From positions 4,992 to 68,991 of the forward strand of contig CAYPRM010000004.1 of the NCBI GenBank assembly GCA_964413365.1: DNA of 64,000 nucleotides, in the 5' to 3' direction. The translations under genes were made by a program, and so were the position numbers. The notes beneath the pieces are model-generated. The model did no database searches and was not told where the DNA came from. It was given only the letters and a program-made list of their open reading frames with translations. Shown in pieces: positions 16,537 to 25,446 of this stretch. Numbering within the stretch: the stretch's first letter is position 1; every line of letters starts with the position of its first letter. Origin of the DNA: RGIG4608 sp964413365 (lineage in GTDB: Bacteria > Bacillota > Clostridia > Oscillospirales > CAG-272).

Positions 16537-17340
16537 ATGAAATATTTTGATACTCACGCACATTATTTTGACAAATGGTTCGATGCCTGCGAGGGCGGTG
16601 TGGACGCTCTGCTTGACGGTCTTTTTGCCGAGGATGTTGAGGCGGTGGTCGATATTGCCACAAATCCCGAGAACCTTCGTGAGTGTATCGCGCAGGCGGC
16701 AAAATATGAGAATATGTACGTTGCGGCAGGAATACATCCCGAGGACTGCTTACATATTGAGGATTTGGACGGTGCACTCGCAGAGATCGAGGCGTCGCTC
16801 GCAGACACAGAGATACGCAGAAAAAATAAGATCGTTGCCATTGGTGAGATAGGACTTGACTACCACGTCGAGGGGCTTGACGGCGAGGGCAGGGAAAGGC
16901 AGATGCGCGTTTTCAGACGGCAGATGGAGATGGCGAAAAAATACGGTCTCCCCGTTGTGATACACGATAGAGAGGCACACGGGGATTGCTTTGAGACCGC
17001 TCTGCGCTACCCCGAGGTGCATGGTATCTTCCACAGCTACAGCGGAAGTGCGGAGATGGCGCGCGAGCTCGTGCGACGGGGCTGGTACATCTCGTTTTCG
17101 GGAGTCGTAACCTTTAAGAACGCGAGTCGTGTGCGTGAGGTCGTTAGCACGATCCCGCTCGACCGACTGCTCATCGAGACCGATGCGCCCTATCTTGCGC
17201 CGTGCCCAAACAGGGGTAAAATGAACCATTCGGGCAATCTCAAATACACCTGCGCCGCCATTGCGGAGGTGTTGGGAGTTGATGTGCAGGAGATCGCACG
17301 CATCACATCCGAAAACGCAAAAAGAGCTTATTCTCTCTGA
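16537..17340 (+). CDS. TatD-family metal-dependent DNase/hydrolase
   Basis: A 267-residue TIM-barrel amidohydrolase of the TatD family. Characterised members are Mg-dependent 3'-5' DNases acting in DNA repair and turnover, or D-aminoacyl-tRNA deacylases. The first metal site reads F-D-T-H-A-H, and the family motif G-E-I-G-L-D-Y-H is present, as are V-I-H-D-R-E-A-H, H-S-Y-S-G-S and E-T-D-A-P-Y-L-A-P. The ATG at 16537 is placed six bases after GGAGGT; a GTG directly adjoining that site is too close to be used. It follows metG, the usual position for this gene in Firmicutes. Confidence 0.92.
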   Translation: MKYFDTHAHYFDKWFDACEGGVDALLDGLFAEDVEAVVDIATNPENLRECIAQAAKYENMYVAAGIHPEDCLHIEDLDGALAEIEASLADTEIRRKNKIVAIGEIGLDYHVEGLDGEGRERQMRVFRRQMEMAKKYGLPVVIHDREAHGDCFETALRYPEVHGIFHSYSGSAEMARELVRRGWYISFSGVVTFKNASRVREVVSTIPLDRLLIETDAPYLAPCPNRGKMNHSGNLKYTCAAIAEVLGVDVQEIARITSENAKRAYSL

Positions 17341-17744
17341 AAATAATAATATTGGGGAATAAAATATTGGATACAGTGATATTGCACAAATTTTCGGGGC
17401 GGTTTTTGGTTAAAATCCCCTTTGCGGCAACGAAAATCCACACGGCGGTGTAAAAGACGAGTCGAGATTTCTCGTTACTTTAACACCTTCGGTAGAGCTC
17501 CTCGAGAATGACGCCTGATGGCGTCCGACGCCGCAAGGTGGCAAGATTCGGCGTGTGGAAACTCTCTCAGTCGGCAAGCTTACGAAAAATATTATGCTTT
17601 GCCGCAGTCGATCGTGCATTAAAAAATTCAAAATTCGTTTTGAAAAACGGCACATTGCGTTTTTATTCACGCCCTGTTCACAAATATATATTATAATACA
17701 ATTTTAGTGAATTGTTTTGCCCTGTGTGGGTGAAAGGAGACCTT
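17341..17744. other. Hairpin-rich intergenic region, possible repeat element
   Basis: About 400 bases without a supported gene. Positions 17447-17487 fold into a long hairpin (GGTGT...AAAG...CGAG pairing with CTCG...CTTT...ACACC), and GACGCC/GGCGTC makes a second near 17511-17526. Imperfect inverted ends (CCACACGGCG near 17439, CGGCGTGTGG near 17551) bound the structured part. This could be a small RNA or a decayed repeat; no promoter or terminator clearly frames it. Confidence 0.4.
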
Positions 17745-18689
17745 ATGTCAGAAAGCAGATCAGCTGCCGCCAAAAAGACCTCGATAGGCGGTCAGGCGTT
17801 AATAGAGGGTATAATGATGCGCGGTCCGAAAAAGACCGCTATGGCTGTTCGTGATCCCAAGGGCGAGATCGTTCTTGAGGTCAGCGACAATTCCCCTGCG
17901 GACAAGAAGCCCACTTTTGTGGACAAGCTTCGCAGGATACCGATCGTTCGCGGAGTTTTCAATTTTGCGATCTCAATGATCTCGGGCTACCGTGCGCTAA
18001 TGAAAAGCGCGGAGATCTCGGGCTTTGAGGACGAGGACGAGAAGGAGCAGAGCAAGGGACTTATGGCTGTGGTCAGCGTCGTTGCAGGTGTGCTCGGCGT
18101 TGTGCTCTCAGTGCTCTTATTCATCTATCTTCCCACGCTCATCTACGACCTCATCTCCCGTCTTGTTCCCGCTCTTGTCGGGAACAGGGTACTCAAATCT
18201 CTTTTTGAGGGCTTACTCAAGATAGTGATACTCGTTGCGTACATGGGTGGTGTGTCGCAAATGAAGGACATCAAGCGCACGTTCAGCTACCACGGAGCGG
18301 AGCACAAGACGATATTCTGCTACGAGGCCGGGCTTGAGCTTACCGTGGAGAACGTCAGAAAGCAGGGACGCTTCCATCCTCGCTGCGGAACATCCTTCCT
18401 CATTGTGATGGTGCTCGTTGGAATATTTATCGGAATGCTCATTCCGCCCGAGCTGCCCACGATCCTGCGCACGCTCATCAAGCTTCTGCTGCTCCCCGTT
18501 ACCATGGGACTCGGCTATGAGTTCATCAAGTACGCAGGCAGGCACGAGAATATCGTAACACGTATTCTCTCCGCCCCCGGGCTTTGGATGCAGAGGATCA
18601 CGGTGCTTGAGCCTGACGACGGCATGATCGAATGTGCCATTGCCGCAGTTAAAGAGGTCATTCCCGACGACGGATCGGATCTTATATAA
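17745..18689 (+). CDS. DUF1385 (YqhQ-like) membrane protein
   Basis: A 314-residue protein starting behind AAAGGAGA. The family signatures are visible: G-G-Q-A-L-I-E-G-I-M-M-R-G-P near the N terminus, R-R-I-P-I-V-R-G-V-F-N-F, and the central Y-H-G-A-E-H-K-T-I-F-C-Y-E-A-G followed by H-P-R-C-G-T-S-F-L. Several hydrophobic segments (roughly residues 100-135, 155-170, 225-270) indicate a polytopic membrane protein. The conserved His/Glu/Cys residues suggest metal binding, but no biochemical role is established. Transcribed alone, ending at a bidirectional terminator. Confidence 0.9.
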   Translation: MSESRSAAAKKTSIGGQALIEGIMMRGPKKTAMAVRDPKGEIVLEVSDNSPADKKPTFVDKLRRIPIVRGVFNFAISMISGYRALMKSAEISGFEDEDEKEQSKGLMAVVSVVAGVLGVVLSVLLFIYLPTLIYDLISRLVPALVGNRVLKSLFEGLLKIVILVAYMGGVSQMKDIKRTFSYHGAEHKTIFCYEAGLELTVENVRKQGRFHPRCGTSFLIVMVLVGIFIGMLIPPELPTILRTLIKLLLLPVTMGLGYEFIKYAGRHENIVTRILSAPGLWMQRITVLEPDDGMIECAIAAVKEVIPDDGSDLI

Positions 18690-18693
18690 AACA

Positions 18694-18727
18694 AAAAATC
18701 TGAACGGACGGATCCGTTCAGATTTTT
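18694..18727. terminator. Bidirectional terminator
   Basis: A 15-bp perfect stem AAAAATCTGAACGGA/TCCGTTCAGATTTTT around CGGA. It separates two convergent genes and has T tracts on both strands. Confidence 0.88.
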
Positions 18728-18743
18728 GTTTATCGGAAGTGCA

Positions 18744-19811
18744 TTAGGTAGTGGGATCTGTGGGGATAATGATGCTCGCTCCGTTATCGGTCATAACGGT
18801 GGGGAGCTTACCGTCCCATTTAGCGAGGTACTCGATGTACTTGAGATAATCCACGATCAACGCCACCTGCTCGTCGCTCTTGCCCTCGAAGTCGATGACG
18901 TACTCGATGGACGCAACGCCGCTCTCGTCAAGAGTCTCACGCTCGATGATGTTGAAGCCGAGAGCCCTTGCCACCTCGACGGATTTGAGCTGAAGTGCGA
19001 GGGATTCCGCGCGTGCGATCTGGATCTGTGCGTCGCGATCCGCCTCTGCCGCTATGAGCTTTGCCTCTGCGTCCGCCTTGGCGATCTCGATCTCCGCCTT
19101 AGCCTTGGCCTCTGCCGCGGCGATCTGCATCTTATTCTCGTACTCCGCCTGAAGCTGCTTCTGCTCGGCGATCATCTTATCCTCAACTGCTTTTTCAAAT
19201 GCGTCGGAGAAGTCGATATTCGTGAGGACGACGGTCGAAACGCTTACGAAATACTCGTCCGCGATAGCGTTCTTGATAGCCTCCTCAACTCTGGGCGACA
19301 TTGATGCGCGGTCGGAAATGATATCCATTGCCTTATAGGAGGAGAGCACCGATTTCGTTTTCTCGATCGCGATAGCCTCTATGCGGTTCTCGAGCAGCTC
19401 GAGCGAGCCGTACTGTGTGGCGATCTCTATTGCCTTATCCGTTGAGATCTGATACTGCAAGGTCATACCGATATCCATCGTCTGTGCGTCGCTTGAATAT
19501 GCGGCGGTGGTGATGGAGACGTTCTGCACCTTGGAATCGTAGTAATCGTACTTTGTGGTGATCCAGAGGTCAAAGTGCATACCTGCCGTTTTGACGTCCT
19601 TCGCCTCGCCCATGTATTTTACTACTGCTATCTCACCCGTCTCGACGATATGTATGCTCGGGGGGACGATGACGAGCAGAATGGCGCTGACGATGGCAAG
19701 AACGGTGGGAATTATCGCTGTCTTACCCGTGCTTCTGCGTTGCTTGACGGCTACTGCCGCCATAACGATGGTCAATGCCGCAAGTGCGGCTGCAATAATG
19801 AAAATGATCAT
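18744..19811 (-). CDS. SPFH/Band 7 (prohibitin-like) membrane protein
   Basis: A 355-residue protein with two N-terminal hydrophobic segments (~1-22 and ~33-52), then an SPFH domain starting around I-V-E-T-G-E-I-A-V-V-K-Y. An alanine/lysine/glutamate-rich coiled-coil follows (~230-290) with repeats such as A-A-A-E-A-K-A-K-A-E-I-E-I-A-K-A-D-A. This is the usual layout of prohibitin/flotillin-type membrane scaffolds, which form oligomeric rings and affect protease access or membrane organisation. No specific partner is encoded nearby. The start follows GAAAGGAAA. It ends close to the bidirectional terminator. Confidence 0.85.
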   Translation of the reverse strand: MIIFIIAAALAALTIVMAAVAVKQRRSTGKTAIIPTVLAIVSAILLVIVPPSIHIVETGEIAVVKYMGEAKDVKTAGMHFDLWITTKYDYYDSKVQNVSITTAAYSSDAQTMDIGMTLQYQISTDKAIEIATQYGSLELLENRIEAIAIEKTKSVLSSYKAMDIISDRASMSPRVEEAIKNAIADEYFVSVSTVVLTNIDFSDAFEKAVEDKMIAEQKQLQAEYENKMQIAAAEAKAKAEIEIAKADAEAKLIAAEADRDAQIQIARAESLALQLKSVEVARALGFNIIERETLDESGVASIEYVIDFEGKSDEQVALIVDYLKYIEYLAKWDGKLPTVMTDNGASIIIPTDPTT

Positions 19812-19963
19812 AATTTTGTTTCCTTTCTTTTTTGCTTTTATCTTAGCTTGTGAGTTTATTATACATCATATTCCGACAAAATAAAAGGGGTAAAAGTGAA
19901 AAATATCCTCCACAAAATGCACATCCGCTGCAAAATGGGCGGACTTTTTTTGCATTTGAGGCT

Positions 19964-20443
19964 CTAACGCCTCTTATTAAGCCGTCTTGGAGTGCGGCGA
20001 GCGGTGTTGTTCAGTTTTACACTGACTGTGCAGGCGATGAGTGCGAGTGTGGGATATCCTGCGAGCATGAGAGCGCGCACGTAATGCGGAATACCGCTAT
20101 CGAGCGTAGGGGGCAGGGCAAGGGAGGCTATACAGATGATGAGCACCGTTCCCACGCCCGAGATCGCACAGACGAGGTAGGGGGACGCGCGGTCGAGCAG
20201 CGGGGATATCACCCCGAGCAGCAGAGCGGAGGTGTAGAGTGCGGTATAGCCCATCGGCTCGACTGCCGACGCGGGATCTGCGAGGGAAAGAGAGACCGCC
20301 GTGCCTGCTAACACAAGTGCGACACCAAATGCGACAGATATCATCATTCCGAGAGCGGATGCTCTGAAAAGTCTATCCCGTATTGGTGTGCTTCCCTGTG
20401 AGCCGTGTACGGCGGTCCTGCGTTTTGCTGTTTTGCTTTTCAT
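19964..20443 (-). CDS. Small membrane protein, TIGR04086/YrzE-like
   Basis: A 159-residue protein with a basic N terminus (K-S-K-T-A-K-R-R-T) and four hydrophobic segments at about 30-52, 62-80, 88-110 and 120-140. The start at 20443 follows GGAGGG; an upstream ATG would add 12 residues and lacks a site. It lies 74 bases downstream of yajC on the same strand. In Clostridia, TIGR04086-family membrane proteins occupy this place, which with the size and topology suggests membership. The function is unknown. Confidence 0.6.
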   Translation of the reverse strand: MKSKTAKRRTAVHGSQGSTPIRDRLFRASALGMMISVAFGVALVLAGTAVSLSLADPASAVEPMGYTALYTSALLLGVISPLLDRASPYLVCAISGVGTVLIICIASLALPPTLDSGIPHYVRALMLAGYPTLALIACTVSVKLNNTARRTPRRLNKRR

Positions 20444-20517
20444 ATTCCAACCCTCCGAGCTTTTATTGGGAAATTTCAATAAAGCATATTCGCGGTGGGG
20501 TGGATATATGACGGAAA

Positions 20518-20841
20518 TTACTGAGCGTCCTCAGCCTTTACATCAACGTTTCTGATGGCAGCCTTGAGGATACGGATCTTAGTGCCGTCCCTGCTCGTTT
20601 CGATAACGCAGGTATCCTCCTTGATGCTTACGATCCTTCCGATTATTCCGCCGATGGTCGTAACCTCGTCGCCGATCTCGAGATTATTTCTCATCTCGTT
20701 TGCCTCCTTCTCAGCCTTCTTCTGAGGTCTGATGGTGAGGAAGTACATAGCGACGAACATCACCACGAGCAGGAGAATGGGGAAGAGGGATGACCAGATA
20801 GATGCCGTAGCGTCCGCGGTAGCATTTTCAAGATAAAACAT
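20518..20841 (-). CDS. yajC: Preprotein translocase accessory subunit YajC
   Basis: A 107-residue single-pass membrane protein of the Sec accessory complex. One hydrophobic helix (~15-40) is followed by the invariant R-P-Q-K-K-x-x-K-E and then by G-D-E-V-T-T-I-G-G-I-I-G-R-I-V. YajC associates with SecDF; secD/secF are not in this window. The start follows CGGAGGT. Its promoter at 20875-20903 is consensus-like. Confidence 0.94.
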   Translation of the reverse strand: MFYLENATADATASIWSSLFPILLLVVMFVAMYFLTIRPQKKAEKEANEMRNNLEIGDEVTTIGGIIGRIVSIKEDTCVIETSRDGTKIRILKAAIRNVDVKAEDAQ

Positions 20842-20874
20842 TTTTATTACCTCCGAGTAATTATTAACTTAATT

Positions 20875-20903
20875 ATTATACAATATTTCCTTCGATTTTT
20901 CAA
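20875..20903 (-). promoter_or_regulatory. Promoter of yajC
   Basis: On the minus strand: TTGAAA, 17 bases, TATAAT, about 35 bases upstream of the yajC start. Confidence 0.75.
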
Positions 20904-21034
20904 TAGTATTTTCCGCATTTTCGGAAATTCAAGAAAAATTTACACATTTTTTGAGATTTTTTCGGGATCTTGCCTCTGCGCGGGCAAAAAAACGTCAAAA
21001 TTGAGCAAATTGAGCAAAAAATCTTATCTTTTCC

Positions 21035-21063
21035 TTGCAAAATCCACGTTCTTATGCTATAAT
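21035..21063 (+). promoter_or_regulatory. Promoter of rimM-trmD
   Basis: TTGCAA, 17 bases, TATAAT. The predicted transcription start (~21070) excludes the in-frame ATGs at 21001 and 21067 as rimM starts. Confidence 0.75.
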
Positions 21064-21120
21064 ATTATGAATAGATATGTCTATTACAAATCGAAAGGTA
21101 TATTTACGGTACTGTTTTAT

Positions 21121-21633
21121 ATGAGTGAGGCTAACAAATATCTTGAATGTGGAAGGATAGTCAATACACACGGTGTGCGCGGTGCGATCAAGCTTGAGTC
21201 GTGGTGCAACACCGCGGAGGATCTTGCATCTCTCGACAGGCTCTATCTCTGCGAGGACGGTGGATACAGAGAGCTGAAGGTAAGGCGTGCGAAGGTGCAC
21301 GGGGGCTTTGTGCTTTCGGAGATATACGGTATTGACAGCATCGAGCAGGCACAGGAGCTGAAGGGCTTGGTGGTGTATGCCGACAGGGAGGACATTGAGC
21401 TTTCCGAGGGTGAGACATTTATCGCAGACCTCATCGGGCTACCCGTTATCGACCTTGAGAGCGGTGAGACGCTCGGGGTGGTCACGGACGTTCTGAATCT
21501 CGGTGCGAGCGATCTTTACGAGCTTGACACGAGGGCGGGCAAGAGGCTCATTCCCGCAGTGCCCGAATTTATTAAGGAAATAGATCTTGAGCGCGGCATA
21601 TACGTTTCGCTCATTGAGGGAATGCTTGACTGA
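21121..21633 (+). CDS. rimM: Ribosome maturation factor RimM
   Basis: A 30S assembly factor that acts on the 3' head domain together with S19. The 170-residue protein has the N-terminal RimM barrel signature G-R-I-V-N-T-H-G-V-R-G-A-I-K-L-E and a C-terminal PRC-barrel (L-G-V-V-T-D-V-L-N-L-G-A-S-D-L-Y-E-L). The ATG at 21121 matches the usual N terminus, though its Shine-Dalgarno is weak (AAAGGT ~20 bases upstream). trmD begins one base after the rimM stop, the standard rimM-trmD pair. Confidence 0.94.
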   Translation: MSEANKYLECGRIVNTHGVRGAIKLESWCNTAEDLASLDRLYLCEDGGYRELKVRRAKVHGGFVLSEIYGIDSIEQAQELKGLVVYADREDIELSEGETFIADLIGLPVIDLESGETLGVVTDVLNLGASDLYELDTRAGKRLIPAVPEFIKEIDLERGIYVSLIEGMLD

Positions 21634-21634
21634 T

Positions 21635-22336
21635 ATGATAAGATTTGATATTATGACGCTCTTCCCCGAGCTTGTTGACGGGGTCTTAGGCGAGAGCATT
21701 ATAGGACGTGCGCAGAAGAACGGATATATCTCCGTTCACACGCACGACATACGCGATTTTGCGAACAACAAGCACAACCGCGTCGACGACACGCCCTACG
21801 GTGGCGGTTTCGGAATGTTGATGATGGCGCCGCCCGTTTACGACTGCTTTGAGCACGTGAGGGGCGAGATACGCGAGTCCCTCGGCGAGGGAGTAGTGCC
21901 GAGGGTGATATATATGAGTCCGCAGGGTAAGGTGCTGACGCAGAAGCGTGCGCAGGAGCTTTCGGAATATGAGAGTTTGATACTGCTGTGCGGTCATTAT
22001 GAGGGAATAGATGCCCGAGTGCTCGAGGAGATAGTCGATGAGGAGATCTCCATAGGCGACTATGTGCTCACGGGTGGCGAGCTGCCTGCGTGCGTGCTGG
22101 TGGATTGCATTTCCCGAATGTGCGAGGGAGTGCTTCCCGACAAGAGGTGCTACGAGGATGAGAGCATCTCCTGCGGTGCGCTCGAATATCCGCAATACAC
22201 GCGCCCGTATGAGTTCCACGGCAAGAAGGTGCCCGATGTGCTCATTTCGGGAAATCACGCGCAGATAGATAAATGGAGAGCGGAGAGGTCCGCCGAGGTA
22301 ACTCGTGAAAAGCGACCTGATCTGCTCACCGAATGA
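21635..22336 (+). CDS. trmD: tRNA (guanine-37-N1)-methyltransferase
   Basis: SPOUT-class knotted methyltransferase that forms m1G37 in tRNAs reading codons that start with C and some others, which prevents +1 frameshifting. The 233 residues begin M-I-R-F-D-I-M-T-L-F-P-E, as is typical. The trefoil-knot SAM site is visible as L-C-G-H-Y-E-G-I-D-A-R-V and I-S-I-G-D-Y-V-L-T-G-G-E-L. The start at 21635 sits directly behind the rimM stop, with GAGGGAA upstream. rplS, often next in this operon, is absent. Confidence 0.96.
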   Translation: MIRFDIMTLFPELVDGVLGESIIGRAQKNGYISVHTHDIRDFANNKHNRVDDTPYGGGFGMLMMAPPVYDCFEHVRGEIRESLGEGVVPRVIYMSPQGKVLTQKRAQELSEYESLILLCGHYEGIDARVLEEIVDEEISIGDYVLTGGELPACVLVDCISRMCEGVLPDKRCYEDESISCGALEYPQYTRPYEFHGKKVPDVLISGNHAQIDKWRAERSAEVTREKRPDLLTE

Positions 22337-22360
22337 TCCCGCTTGAGGGGAGGGAAACAG

Positions 22361-24361
22361 TTGAAAAATAAGGAAAACAGCAAGCGTATGCGTGAGGAGG
22401 AGATCTTCTCGCAGGGGAAGCACCGCAGGACCGCAGGACGCAGGGAGAAAAATTTCGGTGTCATACTGAGTCTGCTCTTCTCGCTCTCCGACAGGCTCGA
22501 GCGAGCCTATAAGAGCAGTCTGATAGGGTACTTCTTCATATCGCTTTATTCAAGATTGAACGACAGCTGGGAGAGGGGCGCGATCCGCCGCCGACTTCAC
22601 AGGAGACGCTCGGCAAGCAAGGGACGAGGGCACAGATCCCCTCTGAGCTTTGCGGAGCTTTACGAGAGCAGTCTGCTATCCCGTATAATTACGGGCTTTA
22701 CAAGCAGGGTGGTCAACTCCAAGGTGAGAATATTCGGCGTATTCCTCTTCGTTTTCGGATTTCTGACCACGTTCGCCGCGATGCTGAGGTATTTCCTCGT
22801 ATCGGAGATAATGTGGATAAATCTCATTACGGGAGTTGCCGTTGCGCTTCTCTCCGTGCCGCTCCTGATCTCGGGAAAGCGGTTCGGGCAGGCGTTGATA
22901 GACGGCAGGATATCGGGATACGTTATGAATGTGATCCTCAGTGTCGACGAGTCGAGATTTGAGTGGGATGAGGACGCGCAGAGCGTCGGATATCCCGTCG
23001 TGCTCGCCGTCTCCGCAGTTCTCGGAATACTCACCTACGTAATAAGCCCTGTATACATCATAGTCGCATTCATATTTGCGACGATATTCGGCACGATAAT
23101 GTGCTTTCCGGAGCTTGGTATCATGGCGACGCTCGTCTGCATACCGTTTACCAGCGTATTTGATCATCCGTCGGTGGCGGTAACGGTGCTTATAGGCATC
23201 ACGCTCGCAGGCTACATCTCAAAGCTCGTGCGCGGCAAGAGGGTGCTCCGTCTTACGCTTATCGATGTGATCGTAGCTCTTTTCGGACTGCTGATCCTAT
23301 TTGGCGGAATATGCACGGGAGGCTCCTCGGATTCGTTCAGGAGCGCGGCAATGTACTTTGCGTTCCTCCTGCTCTACTTCCTCATAGTGAATTCTTATAT
23401 ACGTAAGACTTGGATATACAGGGGACTTAAGCTCATCGTCATTTCGACGGGCATCGTCGCGATCCTCGGTGTCCTTGAGGACGGAATGATAGGCTCGTCC
23501 ATCGTGGATATGTCGATATTCTCCGACATCGGTGCGAGGATCAGCGCATTTCTCGGAAACCCCAATATGCTCGCCGCATATCTCGTTATAGTCCTTCCCA
23601 TTGCGCTCGGCGAGGTGGCGGTGGCAGGAAGATGGAGCACAAGGCTCTGGTACATCTTCTGCTCGCTCGCGATAGGCACGTGCATAGTAATTACGTGGTC
23701 GCGTGCGGCGTGGCTCGGAATGGTTGTGGCACTTGTGATGTTCCTGCTCGCGTGCGATCTCAGGACGGGTTGGCTCGCGGTCGGCGCGGCGGCGACGATC
23801 CCTATTTGGATAGGCTTTGTGCCCGACAGCTTTACAAGACGGCTCTCGACCATACTTTCCGCCGCGGACGGCGATCTTAGCTACCGAATGAATATATGGA
23901 GGGGCGTTACGAGAATGATCGGCGATCACCTTATCTCGGGCGTCGGAGTTGGAGAGGAGGCATTCAAAAATGCTTACGTGCTCTACGCTGTCTCGGGAAC
24001 GGAGACGGCGGTACATTCTCACAACCTCTATCTTCAGGTGCTTATTGAGCTTGGTATAGTCGGCATCGTGATCCTTGCGCTCGTTATGATAATGTTTGCG
24101 CAGAGGTGCTCCTCGGAGATAGCAAATCTGAAGAGGGGGAGCAAGACGAGGATAATGATCTCCGCAGGCTTCTCGGGCATTTGCGGAGTGCTCGTTATGG
24201 GACTTACCGATCACGTTTGGTACGATTACCGTGTATTTCTCATCTTCTGGGCGGTCATGGCACTCACGGTCGCTCTTGCAAGAATAAATGAAAAGGAAAG
24301 GAAAAAGGAGTTAGCAGGCATCTCCAACGGCGCGCGAAGCGTTGAGCTTGAGATCTCTTAA
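22361..24361 (+). CDS. O-antigen ligase (WaaL/Wzy_C)-like polytopic membrane protein
   Basis: About 666 residues, starting most likely at a TTG at 22361 placed 6 bases behind GGGGAGGG; an ATG at 22388 is the alternative. A basic ~110-residue cytoplasmic N terminus precedes at least ten hydrophobic segments (~120-640). The Wzy_C/WaaL-type signature is V-H-S-H-N-L-Y-L-Q-V-L-I-E-L-G-I-V-G near residue 550, with arginines in W-S-R-A-A-W-L-G. Such enzymes join lipid-linked glycans to acceptors or polymerise them; in a Gram-positive, a cell-wall or secreted polysaccharide is the likely product. Two DUF4330 proteins follow in the same operon. Confidence 0.82.
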   Translation: MKNKENSKRMREEEIFSQGKHRRTAGRREKNFGVILSLLFSLSDRLERAYKSSLIGYFFISLYSRLNDSWERGAIRRRLHRRRSASKGRGHRSPLSFAELYESSLLSRIITGFTSRVVNSKVRIFGVFLFVFGFLTTFAAMLRYFLVSEIMWINLITGVAVALLSVPLLISGKRFGQALIDGRISGYVMNVILSVDESRFEWDEDAQSVGYPVVLAVSAVLGILTYVISPVYIIVAFIFATIFGTIMCFPELGIMATLVCIPFTSVFDHPSVAVTVLIGITLAGYISKLVRGKRVLRLTLIDVIVALFGLLILFGGICTGGSSDSFRSAAMYFAFLLLYFLIVNSYIRKTWIYRGLKLIVISTGIVAILGVLEDGMIGSSIVDMSIFSDIGARISAFLGNPNMLAAYLVIVLPIALGEVAVAGRWSTRLWYIFCSLAIGTCIVITWSRAAWLGMVVALVMFLLACDLRTGWLAVGAAATIPIWIGFVPDSFTRRLSTILSAADGDLSYRMNIWRGVTRMIGDHLISGVGVGEEAFKNAYVLYAVSGTETAVHSHNLYLQVLIELGIVGIVILALVMIMFAQRCSSEIANLKRGSKTRIMISAGFSGICGVLVMGLTDHVWYDYRVFLIFWAVMALTVALARINEKERKKELAGISNGARSVELEIS

Positions 24362-24371
24362 GGAGGATTTT

Positions 24372-24884
24372 ATGGAAAATAATATAAATATCTCGGAAAG
24401 GAAGCGCGGTCGCTTCAATATAGCGGATGTGATAATGATCCTTGTGATACTTGCCATCGCCTTTGGTATATTCAGACTTGTCGATCCCTTCCATTGGTTC
24501 ACCACCAACGAGGTAAGGAACGTGAGCATACGCTACGTCGTCAAGCTCTCGGGCATAGATGACGATATCAACGTCAAGGATACCGTAAAGAACGGTGTGG
24601 CTGTGATGAATTCCGCTACGGAATATTCCATGGGCACGGTCGAGTCCGTTAAGCTACAGGATGCGACGATCTGGGAGTATGTCGAGGACAGCCCCGAGAT
24701 GGTGCAAAAGACCATAGAGGGCAAGAGCGACATCTACATTACGGTAACTGTCAGAGCGACATACGAGAGCGGTGTTGGCTACGAGGTCAACGGTCAGCGT
24801 ATCGCGGTGGGCACTCTGCTCGACCTGAGGCTCTCAAGCTTTGTCGGCAGCGGATACTGCGTCGAGCTTGAGGAAATAGGATAA
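24372..24884 (+). CDS. DUF4330 membrane-anchored protein (first copy)
   Basis: A 170-residue protein starting behind AAGGAGG. A short basic N terminus leads to one transmembrane helix (~18-38: A-D-V-I-M-I-L-V-I-L-A-I-A-F-G-I-F) and a ~125-residue outer domain rich in beta strands. It resembles DUF4330 proteins, which have no known activity. It begins 10 bases after the O-antigen-ligase-like gene and is paralogous to the next gene, so the three probably act together at the cell surface. Confidence 0.75.
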   Translation: MENNINISERKRGRFNIADVIMILVILAIAFGIFRLVDPFHWFTTNEVRNVSIRYVVKLSGIDDDINVKDTVKNGVAVMNSATEYSMGTVESVKLQDATIWEYVEDSPEMVQKTIEGKSDIYITVTVRATYESGVGYEVNGQRIAVGTLLDLRLSSFVGSGYCVELEEIG

Positions 24885-24899
24885 GATGGAGGTACGGAT

Positions 24900-25409
24900 A
24901 TGAACGGAGAAGTCAAGAAAAAGGGCAAATTCAATGCCATAGATGCGTTTATAATCCTGCTTGTGATCGCCTGCATACTCAGCGTGGTATACAGATATCT
25001 CACGCTCGAGGAGATCTCGGTCGATGCAACACTCAAGGAGTACGTTATCCACTTCAAGGTGGGTGAGGTGAGCGGAACGTCCCTCAAGTATTTCAAGGCG
25101 GGGGACACATTCAGGATCAAGTCGAGCGAGATGCGGCTCGGCACGCTCGACGGAATACAACAGCACGTTCCTGCCGTCGGTGCGTACAACAAGAACGGTG
25201 CGAAGATATACTACCCCCAGCTTGAGGATGAAACGATATACAACACCTCCTACTATTCCGCAGTAGGATACGTTACGGTGAAGGGCAAGATGACCGACGA
25301 GGGCTTTTTGCTCAACGGTAGCCTCTACCTCACCGCAAATGACGAGCTTCAGGTCGTATCGGAGCATATTGAAACTACCATAAAGGTAGTAAGCATAACT
25401 GAAAAATAA
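24900..25409 (+). CDS. DUF4330 membrane-anchored protein (second copy)
   Basis: A 169-residue paralogue of the preceding gene with the same layout: K-K-K-G-K-F-N-A-I-D-A-F, one membrane helix (~15-33), then an extracytoplasmic beta-rich domain. Shared positions include K-x-x-F-N-x-x-D near the N terminus and a glycine-lysine turn in the outer domain. GGAGG precedes the ATG. It closes the operon at a bidirectional terminator. The function is unknown; context suggests a partner in envelope polysaccharide assembly. Confidence 0.75.
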   Translation: MNGEVKKKGKFNAIDAFIILLVIACILSVVYRYLTLEEISVDATLKEYVIHFKVGEVSGTSLKYFKAGDTFRIKSSEMRLGTLDGIQQHVPAVGAYNKNGAKIYYPQLEDETIYNTSYYSAVGYVTVKGKMTDEGFLLNGSLYLTANDELQVVSEHIETTIKVVSITEK

Positions 25410-25416
25410 CCATAAT

Positions 25417-25445
25417 AAAAACCATACCCGAGGGTATGGTTTTTG
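25417..25445. terminator. Bidirectional terminator
   Basis: AAAACCATACCC pairs with GGGTATGGTTTT around a GA turn, with T tracts on both strands, between convergent genes. Confidence 0.85.
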
Positions 25446-25446
25446 T

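Noticed and set aside
17410..17670. 86-residue minus-strand frame in the tatD-DUF1385 gap
   Set aside because: It covers the hairpin element, has no Shine-Dalgarno and resembles translated repeat DNA.
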